A DNA stretch of 34,771 bases from Lacticaseibacillus zeae DSM 20178 = KCTC 3804 (lineage in GTDB: Bacteria > Bacillota > Bacilli > Lactobacillales > Lactobacillaceae): assembly GCF_000260435.1 (NCBI RefSeq), contig NZ_BACQ01000046.1:1-34771 (forward strand), read 5' to 3'. The notes below the pieces were generated by a model. The model was given only the letters and a program-made list of their open reading frames with translations. It searched no databases and had not been told where the DNA came from. Position numbers and translations under genes: made by a program. Below, piece by piece: positions 1-7,932 of the stretch. The stretch's first letter is position 1. Each line of letters begins with the position of its first letter.

Positions 1-892
1 CGTTCATCACACTGGCTGCCCCAGCGAGCCCAATTCGATCAAAAACCAGCGTAAACGGCGAAATCGCCACCTGATCAACGCTAGCGCCTAACAAATTCGG
101 ACTGGTATAAGGAATGATGGCGGCAATAACGGCAATGGACAGAATATAAAACAGCAAGATCCGCCAAAACACCTGCTTAATTGCCTTGGGAATGCTGGTT
201 TCGGGCGTGGCACTTTCACCCGCCGTAATCCCGATTAATTCGGTGCCTTGAAAAGAAAAACCAGCAACTACGAAAACCGCTAACGTTGCAGGCAAACCAC
301 CAACAAACGGTGCCGCCCCGGTCGTATAATTTTTAAAGCCGATGGGACCGTGTCCGCCCATGATCCCCAGAATGGTCAGCAAGCCCACGACCAGGAAGAC
401 CAAGACCGTGATCACTTTGATTAATGAAAGCCAATATTCGGTTTCGCCAAATGATTTGACCGAAATAATGTTAATCGTAAAAATAAGTGCCAAAAAGCCC
501 AGCGAAAACAGCCAGCCCGGCACATCCGGCAACCAGAAGTGCATCACAATGGCCGTTGTTGAAACATCAACGGCAACGGTGATCGCCCAATTGAACCAAT
601 AGTTCCAGCCTAAAGCAAAGCCAAACGCCGGATCAACAAACCGGCTGGCGTACTCTGAAAAAGACCCGGATACCGGTACATAGGTGGCCATTTCGCCCAA
701 ACTGGTCATCAGAAAGAACACCATTAACCCGATACCAATATAAGCTGCGATTGCGCCGCCCGGTCCGGCAGTTGCAATCGCGCTGCCGCTTGCGACAAAA
801 AGTCCGGTGCCAATACTGCCGCCGAGGGCAATCATTGAAAGATGCCGGGTTTTGAGTTCTCGTTTGACCTGATTCGTTGCTAACTGTGCCAC
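1..892 (-). CDS. lysP: Lysine permease (APC family), 3' end cut by window
   Basis: This is an amino acid:proton symporter of the APC family in the cytoplasmic membrane, read here for 297 codons before the window edge. The start is GTG at 890-892, with AAGGAG 7 bases upstream. The nearby TTG is out of frame and hits a stop after four codons. The N-terminus contains KTRHLSMIALGGSIGTGLF, the typical opening of LysP-type permeases, then alternating hydrophobic segments (AIAAYIGIGLMVFFLMTSLGE, PGWLFSLGFLALIFTINIIS) and GFSFQGTELIGITAGES. Lysine specificity is inferred mainly from the lysine riboswitch directly upstream, which is independent of the protein family. A basic or broad-range amino acid permease remains possible. 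Confidence 0.85.
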   Translation of the reverse strand, partial: MAQLATNQVKRELKTRHLSMIALGGSIGTGLFVASGSAIATAGPGGAIAAYIGIGLMVFFLMTSLGEMATYVPVSGSFSEYASRFVDPAFGFALGWNYWFNWAITVAVDVSTTAIVMHFWLPDVPGWLFSLGFLALIFTINIISVKSFGETEYWLSLIKVITVLVFLVVGLLTILGIMGGHGPIGFKNYTTGAAPFVGGLPATLAVFVVAGFSFQGTELIGITAGESATPETSIPKAIKQVFWRILLFYILSIAVIAAIIPYTSPNLLGASVDQVAISPFTLVFDRIGLAGAASVMN

Positions 893-963
893 AAATGTAC
901 TCCTTTGCTGAATGGGTTGAGATGTTAAACGTTAGGCTGTTACGGTTACAGCGCGTTTAAGCA

Positions 964-1003
964 ATAAAAAAACCGATGGGTGTCAGTAACTAAACCATCG
1001 GCT
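964..1003 (-). terminator. Riboswitch-controlled terminator before lysP
   Basis: Minus-strand stem AGCCGATGG / CCATCGGTT (995-1003 and 971-979) is followed by seven U. It lies between the aptamer and the permease start, the position expected for a lysine-controlled attenuator. Confidence 0.8.
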
Positions 1004-1206
1004 TATTCTGCTTTTCGTCATGAATAAACGTGATCCGATTTGTTAGCGCCCCGCGATAGCCGCGACAGTCCAGCAGATGTTATCCACTGGCCCAACACCG
1101 CCTTACTGAACTAAGCCGGCATTTCGGCACCTTTCCCTTTAACAACTGTGCATCTGGCGTTCAGGCCATTGCAGTTGCGACTGATGATCGGTGCGACCTC
1201 TAATCT
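964..1206 (-). promoter_or_regulatory. Lysine riboswitch (L box) with expression platform
   Basis: The minus-strand leader of the permease carries the conserved lysine aptamer blocks in order: TTAGAGGTCGCACC near 1205 (5' side of P1), AAAGGGAAAGGTGCCGAAAT near 1121-1140, GCCGGC, TCTGCTGGACTGTC near 1064-1077, a small CGCGGCTATCGCG hairpin, and GGGGCGCTAAC closing P1 near 1042-1050. These line up block by block with the Bacillus lysC leader as I remember it. A terminator follows the aptamer, so lysine binding should switch off the permease by premature termination. Confidence 0.88.
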
Positions 1207-1218
1207 TGATTATGGTTC

Positions 1219-1247
1219 ACGTTATCATGTCTTGTATCTGACGGCAA
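1219..1247 (-). promoter_or_regulatory. Candidate promoter for the lysP leader
   Basis: Minus strand TTGCCG (1242-1247), 17 bases, then TAACGT (1219-1224), preceded by TG as in an extended -10. Initiation about 7 bases downstream would start the RNA just before the riboswitch P1 stem, which supports the call. The -10 match itself is modest. Confidence 0.45.
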
Positions 1248-1269
1248 CCGGTTCTCACCCGGTTTTAAC

Positions 1270-1980
1270 TCAATTTTCAGCTTTGCGGATGTCATCGACT
1301 AAACTAGCCGTGTCAAAATGCTGCTTTAAGAACGGTTCGTCATCTGTCGGCAAGTGTAACTGAAAGTCACTAAACTTTTGCAAAAATAATTCGCCACTGT
1401 CGAGCTCAAAGCCAAGAATGTGCCCACCCATGTGATGATCAGTCGCTAAAAAGTGCAAATGGAAACCCGGCGATACTGCACCGGCATAAAGATCCGGTGA
1501 AAAGTAACCGATCAACGTTCCTTTGACGTTATCGGCATGAAATTCTTTTTGACCTGAAGCCGTTTCTGTCAACGTCGGATAAGGAGGTTGCTGCGGCAAC
1601 ACAGCGCGCGTGTGCATTTGCGTAAAGGTCCCTTCGACCCGAACTGCTGCAAAAAGATTGCTCGTTTGTAACCGGTCAAGGACCGCTTTCTGAAACCCGG
1701 TCAGATCCAACCCTTGAAGCTTTCCGGCCGAAACATCGGCTTGATAATGAACATTCGCAAACGGCACTTTCTCATTCGCTGCAACTTCACGAACGGTACC
1801 CTGTGCATTCACCTGATAAACTTTTCCGGCTTGAATAATCAACTCGCCATCAAGGCCGGTCAACGTGCCAATGCCGGTGTCACCGTGTTGCAACAAAGCT
1901 TCGATCGTCTGTGTCCCGGCAAACAAACCAGGTACTAGCATTGCCAGTGTCCCATGTTGATACAATCGATCCGTTTTCAA
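1270..1980 (-). CDS. alsD: Alpha-acetolactate decarboxylase
   Basis: This cytoplasmic enzyme decarboxylates (S)-2-acetolactate to acetoin, the last step of the pyruvate overflow pathway. The start is TTG at 1978-1980, 9 bases after AGGAGG, giving 236 aa, the usual family size; a longer reading frame to 2034 lacks a ribosome site. The C-terminal half holds the zinc ligand pattern PGFHLHF...DHHMGGH, with His174, His176 and His187, and ends with FELDSGELFLQ as in known AlsD proteins. It follows alsS by 68 bases on the same strand without an evident terminator, so the two form an operon. Downstream lies the lysine permease leader. Confidence 0.95.
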   Translation of the reverse strand: MKTDRLYQHGTLAMLVPGLFAGTQTIEALLQHGDTGIGTLTGLDGELIIQAGKVYQVNAQGTVREVAANEKVPFANVHYQADVSAGKLQGLDLTGFQKAVLDRLQTSNLFAAVRVEGTFTQMHTRAVLPQQPPYPTLTETASGQKEFHADNVKGTLIGYFSPDLYAGAVSPGFHLHFLATDHHMGGHILGFELDSGELFLQKFSDFQLHLPTDDEPFLKQHFDTASLVDDIRKAEN

Positions 1981-2048
1981 AAAATAACAACCTCCTTTTA
2001 CACAGGTTTCGAGCCTGCAACCGCCTTGAGTCAACCTGCCACTAACGA

Positions 2049-3725
2049 TTAATAAATCTGATCAGGGAGCATGGCCGCGCCGAGTTCCGCATTGTCGGAA
2101 TAATCAACCGGAATATCAACCAGCACCGGTCCTTTCGTCGCAAAGGCTTCATCTAACACTTTGCCAAGTTCACTCGGTTGATTGACACGCAGACCTTTGG
2201 CACCAAAAGCCTCCGCATATTTGACGAAGTCGACCGGGCCAAAATCAACGCCAGCTGCCCGACCATATTTCATCTCTTCTTGGAATTTTACCATATCATA
2301 ATGGCCATCGTTCCAAATAATGTGAACCAAATCAGCCTTCAAACGGACTGCTGTTTCTAGCTCTTGGCCAGAGAAAAGAAAACCGCCATCACCTGATACT
2401 GAAACTGCTTTTTTGCCCGGACGGACCAAAGTCGCCGCAATCGCCCAAGGCAAGGCAACGCCTAGCGTCTGCATCCCATTGGAAAATAGCAAGTGCCGCG
2501 GTTCGTAACTCCGAAAATGACGAGCCATCCAGATATAGTGACTGCCGACATCAACAGCAACTGTCATATCGTCAGTCACGCGTTTTTGTAAAGCTGCTAC
2601 GATACTGAGCGGGTGTAAGACTTTTTGATCTGCGAGAGCTGGCGGAACATCGCTTTCCTGCAGTTTTCCTTGCAGTTCCGTGAGGTATTTCTTGCTTTCA
2701 GGCGCCACCTGATAGCCTCGCAGTAACGGTACCAAAATATCCAGCGTCTGAGAAATATCACCGATCAGCTCGGTTTCCGGCTGGAAGTTGTGATCGATTT
2801 CGGCTGGCACATCATCAATCACGATGATGCGCGACTTGCCATCCGCATTCCAGTTACGTGGTTCGTATTCGACCGGATCATAGCCAATCGCAATGACAAG
2901 ATCGCTGTGTTGCAATAACATATCCCCCGGTTGATTGCGGAACAAACCAACCCGGCCAAAGAAATTGTCGATTTGGCGGTGAGAGATGATGCCCGCACCT
3001 TGGAAGGTTTCAACCACCGGCAACTCGGTAACTGACAGCAACTCGCGAATTTCTGCCGTCACATCGCTAGAAGACGCGCGCATCCCTAACAGCAAGACCG
3101 GCAGCGACGCCTCTTTAATGGCATGAGCCAAATACGTCATATCACTAGGACTCGCCGGCCCTAACTTCGGCGCCACCAGCGGCTTAATCGGTTCCGAATT
3201 CACTGGGGAATCGGTGACATCTTGCGGAATCGACACGAAACTTGCCCCTTGCTTGCCGGATTCCGCGGCTTGATAAGCATTGGCAATGATTTCACTGACA
3301 TTATCCGGATCCTGCACTTCAGCGGCATATTTGGTGATCGGCGCAAAAAGATCGGCATTGCGCATGCTTTGATGGGAACTGCGCAATAAATCTGCCCGCT
3401 TAACCTGACCAGACAAAGCCAAAACCGGATCACCTTCAGCGGTTGCGGTCACCAAGCCGGTTGCCAGATTTGAAGCACCGGGTCCCGAGGTTGTCAGGAC
3501 AACGCCGGGTTTGCCAGTCAAACGCCCGATCCCGGCAGCCATGAACGCAGCATTCTGTTCATGCCGTGCCACGATTAATTGCGGACTCTTTTCTGATTTG
3601 GGATGTTCTAAGGTCTCAAAAACCCGATCGATTTTGGCGCCGGGGATGCCAAAAACATAATCAATTCCGTGATTTGCCAGACTTTCGACAATTAAATCTG
3701 CGCCATAGCGCTTCTCTTCTGCCAT
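2049..3725 (-). CDS. alsS: Catabolic alpha-acetolactate synthase
   Basis: A thiamine diphosphate enzyme that condenses two pyruvates to acetolactate and CO2. The 558-aa protein has the whole TPP-enzyme layout: N-terminal PYR domain with [10 protein letters not shown] (catalytic Glu56), [15 protein letters not shown], central domain with [15 protein letters not shown], and C-terminal PP domain with GDGGFLFS (445-452) and Asn472-Asp473 for Mg-TPP. The sequence follows Bacillus AlsS through most of its length, and no regulatory partner subunit is present, so it is the catabolic, not the biosynthetic, type. The ATG at 3723-3725 is preferred because a strong promoter lies at 3757-3784, inside the longer possible frame. 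AGGAAGTGG lies upstream of the start. Confidence 0.95.
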   Translation of the reverse strand: MAEEKRYGADLIVESLANHGIDYVFGIPGAKIDRVFETLEHPKSEKSPQLIVARHEQNAAFMAAGIGRLTGKPGVVLTTSGPGASNLATGLVTATAEGDPVLALSGQVKRADLLRSSHQSMRNADLFAPITKYAAEVQDPDNVSEIIANAYQAAESGKQGASFVSIPQDVTDSPVNSEPIKPLVAPKLGPASPSDMTYLAHAIKEASLPVLLLGMRASSSDVTAEIRELLSVTELPVVETFQGAGIISHRQIDNFFGRVGLFRNQPGDMLLQHSDLVIAIGYDPVEYEPRNWNADGKSRIIVIDDVPAEIDHNFQPETELIGDISQTLDILVPLLRGYQVAPESKKYLTELQGKLQESDVPPALADQKVLHPLSIVAALQKRVTDDMTVAVDVGSHYIWMARHFRSYEPRHLLFSNGMQTLGVALPWAIAATLVRPGKKAVSVSGDGGFLFSGQELETAVRLKADLVHIIWNDGHYDMVKFQEEMKYGRAAGVDFGPVDFVKYAEAFGAKGLRVNQPSELGKVLDEAFATKGPVLVDIPVDYSDNAELGAAMLPDQIY

Positions 3726-3756
3726 TTCGCCACTTCCTAAATTATTGATGTGTTTC

Positions 3757-3784
3757 ATAATACGCTTTTTGTGTTCCGTTTCAA
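3757..3784 (-). promoter_or_regulatory. alsSD promoter
   Basis: Minus strand TTGAAA (3779-3784), 16 bases, TATTAT (3757-3762). It lies about 30 bases before the alsS start codon and rules out starts further upstream on this transcript. Confidence 0.65.
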
Positions 3785-3812
3785 GCCTAGTTTTTTTGAA
3801 AAACACTGACTA

Positions 3813-3877
3813 AACAGAAATGTTCTGTTGCATATTTTTCATTAATCTGTATCAATTTTAAAATTGACCGAGTCGGT
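3813..3877. promoter_or_regulatory. Three palindromes upstream of the alsS promoter
   Basis: Upstream of the -35 element lie AACAGAA-ATG-TTCTGTT (3813-3829), the perfect 16-bp palindrome TCAATTTTAAAATTGA (3852-3867) and ACCGA-G-TCGGT (3867-3877). Their place, 30-95 bp upstream of the -35, suits an activator site; alsSD operons of Bacillus are activated by the LysR-type protein AlsR. No such regulator is in the window. The rest of the 3878-4075 stretch shows nothing I can name. Confidence 0.45.
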
Positions 3878-4075
3878 TGGGAGTCACTTAGCTGATTTTT
3901 TTTAGCATCATCTTGATTTTAAACGAAATGGCGTAAACTTTGCTTAAAAACTGCTCACAAAGTGCAACGGGGATAAGGTGTTCTGTGTGGAAGGGCTTCA
4001 GACCATTTGCCTGTTTAAGATCGTGCTTTTTCAGGGCTGTTAAGAGGTTGGACTTTATTTTTTAAAACGCGTTCA

Positions 4076-4108
4076 CAAAAAATGCACCGTCCTTTTCAGA
4101 CGATGCAT
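4076..4108 (-). terminator. Terminator of the 184-aa gene
   Basis: Minus-strand stem ATGCATCGTC / GACGGTGCAT (one G-U pair) with a 7-base loop, followed by TTTTTT. It lies about 30 bases after the stop of the gene ending at 4140. Confidence 0.8.
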
Positions 4109-4139
4109 CATGCTTATTAAATACCACCAAATTGCCTAC

Positions 4140-4694
4140 TCAAGACTGCATGGAACGGCTGATTTTGCCGATGCCAGTCTTGGGATCTGTCATTTTCATA
4201 TTAAAACCGAATTTCGTGAAAATGTGGCGTAACTTGGCTAAGTTGACTTTATCAAACGAGCTGATCGTGCCGTCAACCAAACCAATATCGGCTTTCATTG
4301 CTAGGTTAAGAAATGCTTTTAACGCCAGCTGTGCCAGGCCCAGATTCTCAAAGTCGTAAAAAGCCAGCCGACTTTCAGAACCCAGTGTCTCCAGGACGGT
4401 GATGTGCATCACATTATCCCAGCGATTGGTTTCAAACAAGAGCTGTGCTTGATAATCCGCTTTTGAATGGCCATACTTGTCAACATTTTCAAATGGTGTG
4501 TAGACGTAAATCGAGTTCGTTTTTTGCTTTTGTTCGTCGGATTTAAAGTCAGTGAACACAATATATTGGCTCACTTTCTTTTGGGCCGGATCCTGCGGTT
4601 GATTCATGCTTGACAACACGGTGAACTGCGGATCGGCTTCGATTGCTGCAAGCCGCTTCTTATAGGCCTGCTGGTACTCTGTTTGCACAGTCAT
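4140..4694 (-). CDS. Unknown protein, 184 aa, possible GNAT-like C-terminus
   Basis: I do not recognise this protein. The start ATG at 4692-4694 has GGAGG 8 bases upstream, and a terminator follows, so it is a single-gene transcript. It is soluble, with no signal peptide or membrane segment. The middle is a beta-rich stretch (YIVFTDFKSDEQKQKTNSIYVYTPF, HITVLETLGSESRLAFYDFENLG), followed by LALKAFLNLAMKADIG. The end, VNLAKLRHIFTKFGFNMKM, resembles the last helix-strand of acetyltransferases (KLxxxFxKxGF), so a degenerate GNAT fold is possible. That is only a resemblance, since no clear acetyl-CoA loop (Q/RxxGxG/A) is visible. Confidence 0.75.
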   Translation of the reverse strand: MTVQTEYQQAYKKRLAAIEADPQFTVLSSMNQPQDPAQKKVSQYIVFTDFKSDEQKQKTNSIYVYTPFENVDKYGHSKADYQAQLLFETNRWDNVMHITVLETLGSESRLAFYDFENLGLAQLALKAFLNLAMKADIGLVDGTISSFDKVNLAKLRHIFTKFGFNMKMTDPKTGIGKISRSMQS

Positions 4695-4814
4695 TTTGAA
4701 ACCTCCAGACTATTACTCGTTTTTCATTATAGCATTTTTCAATCCGATGCCTATACAAAAGAAAAAAACCGCGTTGAATTCACCCGGCTTTCAAAAAATG
4801 ATTAAAGAAAATCC

Positions 4815-5339
4815 TCATTTTTCAAACTGTTTCGGCAAAAGTCGAAAGTACTGTTCATCGCGCGGCTGGTGCTCGGTTAGCCCTCGTGGCAATGGCACCT
4901 CAAACTGAAAAACAAAACCTAATCTTTTTAATAAATGAATAGAAGCCTGATTGTCGGGGAAAACGCCTGCCCAAATGGCCCTGATGCCATGAGCGAATTG
5001 GTCAGCGATCACAAGCTGCAGGCCCTCGCGCATAAGTCCTTGATGCCAAAAATCCGGATTAAGAATATACCCGATCTCACGCGTCATGTCATCACCAGTT
5101 TCCGGCGATAAGGCGCGAGGATAGACCCCAATGTTGCCAATCACATGCATTTGGTAAACCAACGCCAGATCCTGCTGCTCGCGGGCGAAGCGTTGAACGT
5201 GATTGGCCGCCGCCTCGCGCGTCAGCAAGGGTGTCATTCCTGCGGCCATGGTCACCTCTTTTTGTCTTGCATAGGCAAAGTAATCATCCGTGTCTGCCAA
5301 CACAAAAGGGCGAACTGCCACCCGTGGTCCCTGTAACAT
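4815..5339 (-). CDS. RimJ/RimL-like GNAT acetyltransferase
   Basis: A 174-aa acetyl-CoA-dependent N-acetyltransferase, probably acting on a protein N-terminus or a small amine; the substrate cannot be read from sequence. It shows the Acetyltransf_3 pattern: opening GPRVAVRPFVLADTDDYF, then TREIGYILNPDFWHQGLMREGL, an acetyl-CoA binding region with a poorly conserved Q-x-x-G loop, and IWAGVFPDNQASIHLLKRLGFVF, the family's NxxSxxLLxKLGF signature. The ATG at 5337-5339 lies just after GGAGGGAGGGG; upstream in-frame ATG codons have no ribosome site. It follows the 184-aa gene's promoter region on the same strand but is separated by 120 bases, so co-transcription is uncertain. Confidence 0.85.
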   Translation of the reverse strand: MLQGPRVAVRPFVLADTDDYFAYARQKEVTMAAGMTPLLTREAAANHVQRFAREQQDLALVYQMHVIGNIGVYPRALSPETGDDMTREIGYILNPDFWHQGLMREGLQLVIADQFAHGIRAIWAGVFPDNQASIHLLKRLGFVFQFEVPLPRGLTEHQPRDEQYFRLLPKQFEK

Positions 5340-5726
5340 TGCCCCTCCCTCCGACGCTGTCTCGTTTTGTGGAAAAATTTTTCCATTTAGTGAGATGAAC
5401 GTCCCATTCATTTGAATTGAAGCCCGCATTTTCTTCAGCGGTAACTATTTATCTTTTCATATTATCGAGTATTCATGACGCGAAGACAAGTCCAGCCCGC
5501 TGCAACCCATGTCCCCACGCAACTATGCACAAGCATTTTATGATGGTTAAACGGCCCTTATCGGTAAAATAAAGTTGTTATCCGAAATAAATCGATATAA
5601 CAATCAGACAGGGCGACGTCCGATTGACTAGCAAACCTCATCCGCGTCTGACAGGCAGCGATAAATGTGATCGCACTCGGTGGCACCTGTTGCCACCTAC
5701 ATATCACAGACAAAAGGTGAGGACAC
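5340..5726. other. Intergenic region with two inverted repeats
   Basis: No coding potential was found between the acetyltransferase and the decayed DUF916 gene. It holds TTGTTAT / ATAACAA (5575-5581 and 5597-5603) and GGTGGCA / TGCCACC (5679-5685 and 5691-5697). TTGTTA and TATAAC within the first repeat resemble a promoter but with only 15 bases between them. It may be the old promoter of the downstream gene. Confidence 0.4.
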
Positions 5727-6757
5727 ATGAAAAAGCTTGTACGTAACATTTTGTTACTTTTTTTATTCATGGTTTTTATCTGGCCACTCCGCGTCGTCAA
5801 CGCCGCAGTTGCGCCAAAATTCACCGTCACCCCGATCTTACCGGCTAATCAACGTCAGACAGTTACTGGCTATTTTGACTTGTAGATTCAACCTGGCCAG
5901 CAAGAAGATTTACAGCTGCGGATCGCCAATCAAACTGATGAAACCCAAACGTATACGCTCGCTGCAAACCCTGCTTACACCACCAATAGTGGCATGATCG
6001 CCTTCGATCAGAGCCGGCCATCGTTGGATCAAAATGCCATTCGCCTGAATACGCTCATTAAGGGACCTGCCTCGGCTACGATTGCCGCGGGAAGCAATCA
6101 GGTGGTCACCTACCACTTGCAGTCCCCATCCACGCATTTTATTGGCATTATTTCTGGTGGCTTTTATATTTTGCAAAAAGGCGGTACAGCGGCGACGTCA
6201 TCAACTAGTGGCGTCCGGTTCACGGACCAATTTGCAATCGGTATCCCACTCATTTTACGACAGGATTTGAAAACCCCTAATCCGCCGATGTTGGAACTCA
6301 CAAAAGCCAGTATTGGAACTGCCAACCATTATCCGGTGGTGAACGCCAATATTCATAATCCTTCAAGCAATCAGTTTGGCGAAATCGCCACTGATTATAA
6401 GTTATTCCCAACAGGAGGGAACAAGGCGGTATTGACCGGACATTTTGCCGACTTGGCGGTTGCGCCGCATTCCCACTTCACGCAAAGCATTCCACTAAAT
6501 GGCAAGCAATTGCAGGCTGGATCTTATACCTTAAAGTGGACAGCAAAATCCGGTTCGTATACTTGGACCAAGCAGGTTAGCTTTCGGTACAACGGCCACC
6601 TGCCGACCAACGCCATCACCTCCCAGCCAAAAACTCCTGCTGCGTCGCAAATAGTTTAGCCCTTCCTTGGATTATCGCCGGCATCGCAACAGGCTTGGTC
6701 ATCATTATTCTGGGTATTTGGCGCTGGACGGTCGCTCGACACAAGCAAAATCAGTAG
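5727..6757 (+). pseudogene. Decayed DUF916/DUF3324 (WxL-binding) surface protein gene
   Basis: Intact relatives are membrane-anchored proteins that bind WxL-domain proteins on the Gram-positive surface. ATG at 5727 follows AAAGGTGAGG and encodes a signal peptide (KKLVRNILLLFLFMVFIW), then VTPILPANQRQTVTGYFDL, the DUF916 opening. Codon 53 is TAG (5883-5885), where relatives carry a Lys or similar. The same frame then continues intact through TYHLQSPSTHFIGIISGGFYI and VSFRYNG to a stop at 6657-6659. The expected C-terminal anchor (LPWIIAGIATGLVIIILGIW, then RWTVARHKQNQ and a stop at 6755-6757) is present in another frame, so an indel lies near 6640-6655. Two lesions argue for a real pseudogene. 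No WxL-domain gene is nearby. Confidence 0.85.
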
Positions 6758-6809
6758 AAAAGCGTGCTGTTACCGCATGTTTGGCTTATGATAAAGGTAG
6801 CGCACAGGC

Positions 6810-6854
6810 ACCGGCCTCAAGGCATCATGGTTTTAGTGATTGCTTAAGGCCGGT
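6810..6854 (+). terminator. Hairpin after the DUF916 pseudogene
   Basis: ACCGGCCT (6810-6817) pairs with AGGCCGGT (6847-6854), with an inner AAGGCA/TGCTT extension. The following TTGTATT is a poor U-tract, so termination is plausible but weak. Confidence 0.4.
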
Positions 6855-6971
6855 TGTATTGACTGCCGCATTATTGAAACATGGTAACGCTAAGAACGCA
6901 CCCGTAACGCTGTTTGTTGCCGGGTGTTTAGCAAGACTGTCTGGGCTTTGTTTGCGTGCTTGGTAACTGCT

Positions 6972-7275
6972 CGGTGGCACAGAAGCTCGGGACGGTTTGC
7001 GCTCACCTTAACGCGTTCGGTGGCACTAAAGCTTGGACGGCTTGCGCTCACCATAACGCGCTCCCCGGCGCAGAAGCTTGCGTGTAAGGACCTTGAAGCC
7101 TAAATGGTCACTGACACATTAGTTTCTAGGCAGGACGGTTTGCGCTCACCATAACGCGTTCGCCAGCCCAGAAACCTGCGTGTAAGGACCTTGGTCGCAA
7201 TGGCCAAACCCGGGCCATCACGCCCAAGGCCACTTACACTCCAGCTTCTAACGGCGCCGGCTCGCGCTCACCATG
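6972..7275 (+). repeat. Irregular tandem array of palindromic intergenic repeats (4 units)
   Basis: Four units are joined at the motif GCTCACCNTAACGCGYT: 6972-7017, 7018-7062, 7063-7160 and 7161-7275 (46, 45, 98 and 115 bases). The two short ones lack the middle, the third has a degenerate right half, and the fourth is full length. The full unit contains AGAA...TTCT, TGTAAG/CTTACA, CCTTGG/CCAAGG and ATGGCC/GGCCAT in nested order, forming a long interrupted hairpin. The array ends about 6 bases before the AAGGAGG of the next gene. The same family lies at 20741-20977 in the other orientation. 6758-6971 holds only the hairpin above and no gene. Confidence 0.85.
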
Positions 7276-7294
7276 TTTGAAGGAGGACTTTTCC

Positions 7295-7870
7295 ATGTCA
7301 AATAACCGCATGCTTGGCAATGACTTTCAAACCGCTTACGAAGATGCGGGCGGTACGGATATTTTAAAGTTTTTGGCGGATGTCAAACAGGCTTACCGCT
7401 GCATTAGTGATCTGACTGCGCGGATTACGGCGATGCCGGATTCGGTCAAGACCGAGTCGGTTCCGCAGCTCTTGGTTCAGCAATTGGATCAGACCACGTT
7501 TGCCGAAAGTTCCGTTCGCAAATGGGAAGATGATTTGCGCCGGTTTGCTGCTTATTTAACGCCGCTGGAACCGCCAATTGCGATTCTTGACAGCTGGGAC
7601 ACGCTCACCGACTTTCTCGAAGCCAACCAGGCATTGCTAAGTTCATTGCAAAACGTACCGTTATTGCACCAAGACACGCAGGATGTCAAAACGGCCACTC
7701 AGCTGCTGGTTTATCCGGCCGAACCGCTTTTCCAGGTTGTGCAAGCCGATACCGGTGAAAGTGACGCTATTGATTTACCTGGGTTAACGGCCGCTGATCC
7801 CGATGGTGTGGCTGAAATTGCCAAAACCCACGGCGTGACGCCGCTTGCCGCCTTTACGGTTCAGCCTTGA
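7295..7870 (+). CDS. Unknown acidic protein, 191 aa
   Basis: I do not recognise this protein. ATG at 7295 follows AAGGAGG with 8 bases between. It is soluble and clearly acidic, with no signal peptide, membrane helix or cysteine-rich motif; there is one cysteine in AYRCISDLTARI. The N-terminal two thirds look helical (FLADVKQAYRCISDLTARI, PQLLVQQLDQTTFAESSVRKWEDDLRRFAAYL, LTDFLEANQALLSSLQNV). The last part, from about residue 140, looks like strands and loops (ATQLLVYPAEPLFQVVQADTG). The upstream side is the repeat array, whose last unit would be part of its leader. The stop codon overlaps the promoter of the L33 gene. Confidence 0.8.
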   Translation: MSNNRMLGNDFQTAYEDAGGTDILKFLADVKQAYRCISDLTARITAMPDSVKTESVPQLLVQQLDQTTFAESSVRKWEDDLRRFAAYLTPLEPPIAILDSWDTLTDFLEANQALLSSLQNVPLLHQDTQDVKTATQLLVYPAEPLFQVVQADTGESDAIDLPGLTAADPDGVAEIAKTHGVTPLAAFTVQP

Positions 7871-7902
7871 TTTTGCCCTGTCAATCCTGTATGCTTGACA
7901 GG
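7867..7902 (+). promoter_or_regulatory. rpmG promoter with inverted repeat over the -10
   Basis: TTGATT (7867-7872), 17 bases, TATGCT (7890-7895). The perfect inverted repeat CCTGTCAA (7877-7884) / TTGACAGG (7895-7902) covers the spacer and -10. Cysteine-free L33 genes are commonly repressed by the zinc sensor Zur, so this could be an operator, though it does not look like the Bacillus Zur box. A weak terminator of the upstream gene is the alternative; it lacks a U-tract. Confidence 0.5.
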
Positions 7903-7932
7903 TTAAATCATGAAAAAGCGAGGTGCTGAAAG

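Noticed and set aside
342-602. Plus-strand open frame opposite the permease
   Set aside because: It is antisense to conserved permease codons and lacks a ribosome site.
900-1206. T-box leader for the permease
   Set aside because: No AGGGTGGNACCGCG block is present; the lysine aptamer blocks explain the conserved segments.
5883-5885. TAG readthrough in the DUF916 gene
   Set aside because: A second, independent lesion near 6650 separates the membrane anchor, so decay is simpler.
6667-6966. Open frame after the DUF916 pseudogene
   Set aside because: It starts inside the membrane-anchor segment of the pseudogene in a wrong frame, and its composition is not protein-like.
6972-7160. Possible CRISPR array
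   Set aside because: Repeat spacing is irregular (45 to 115 bases), the shared parts are palindromic arms rather than fixed direct repeats with unique spacers, and no cas gene is near.
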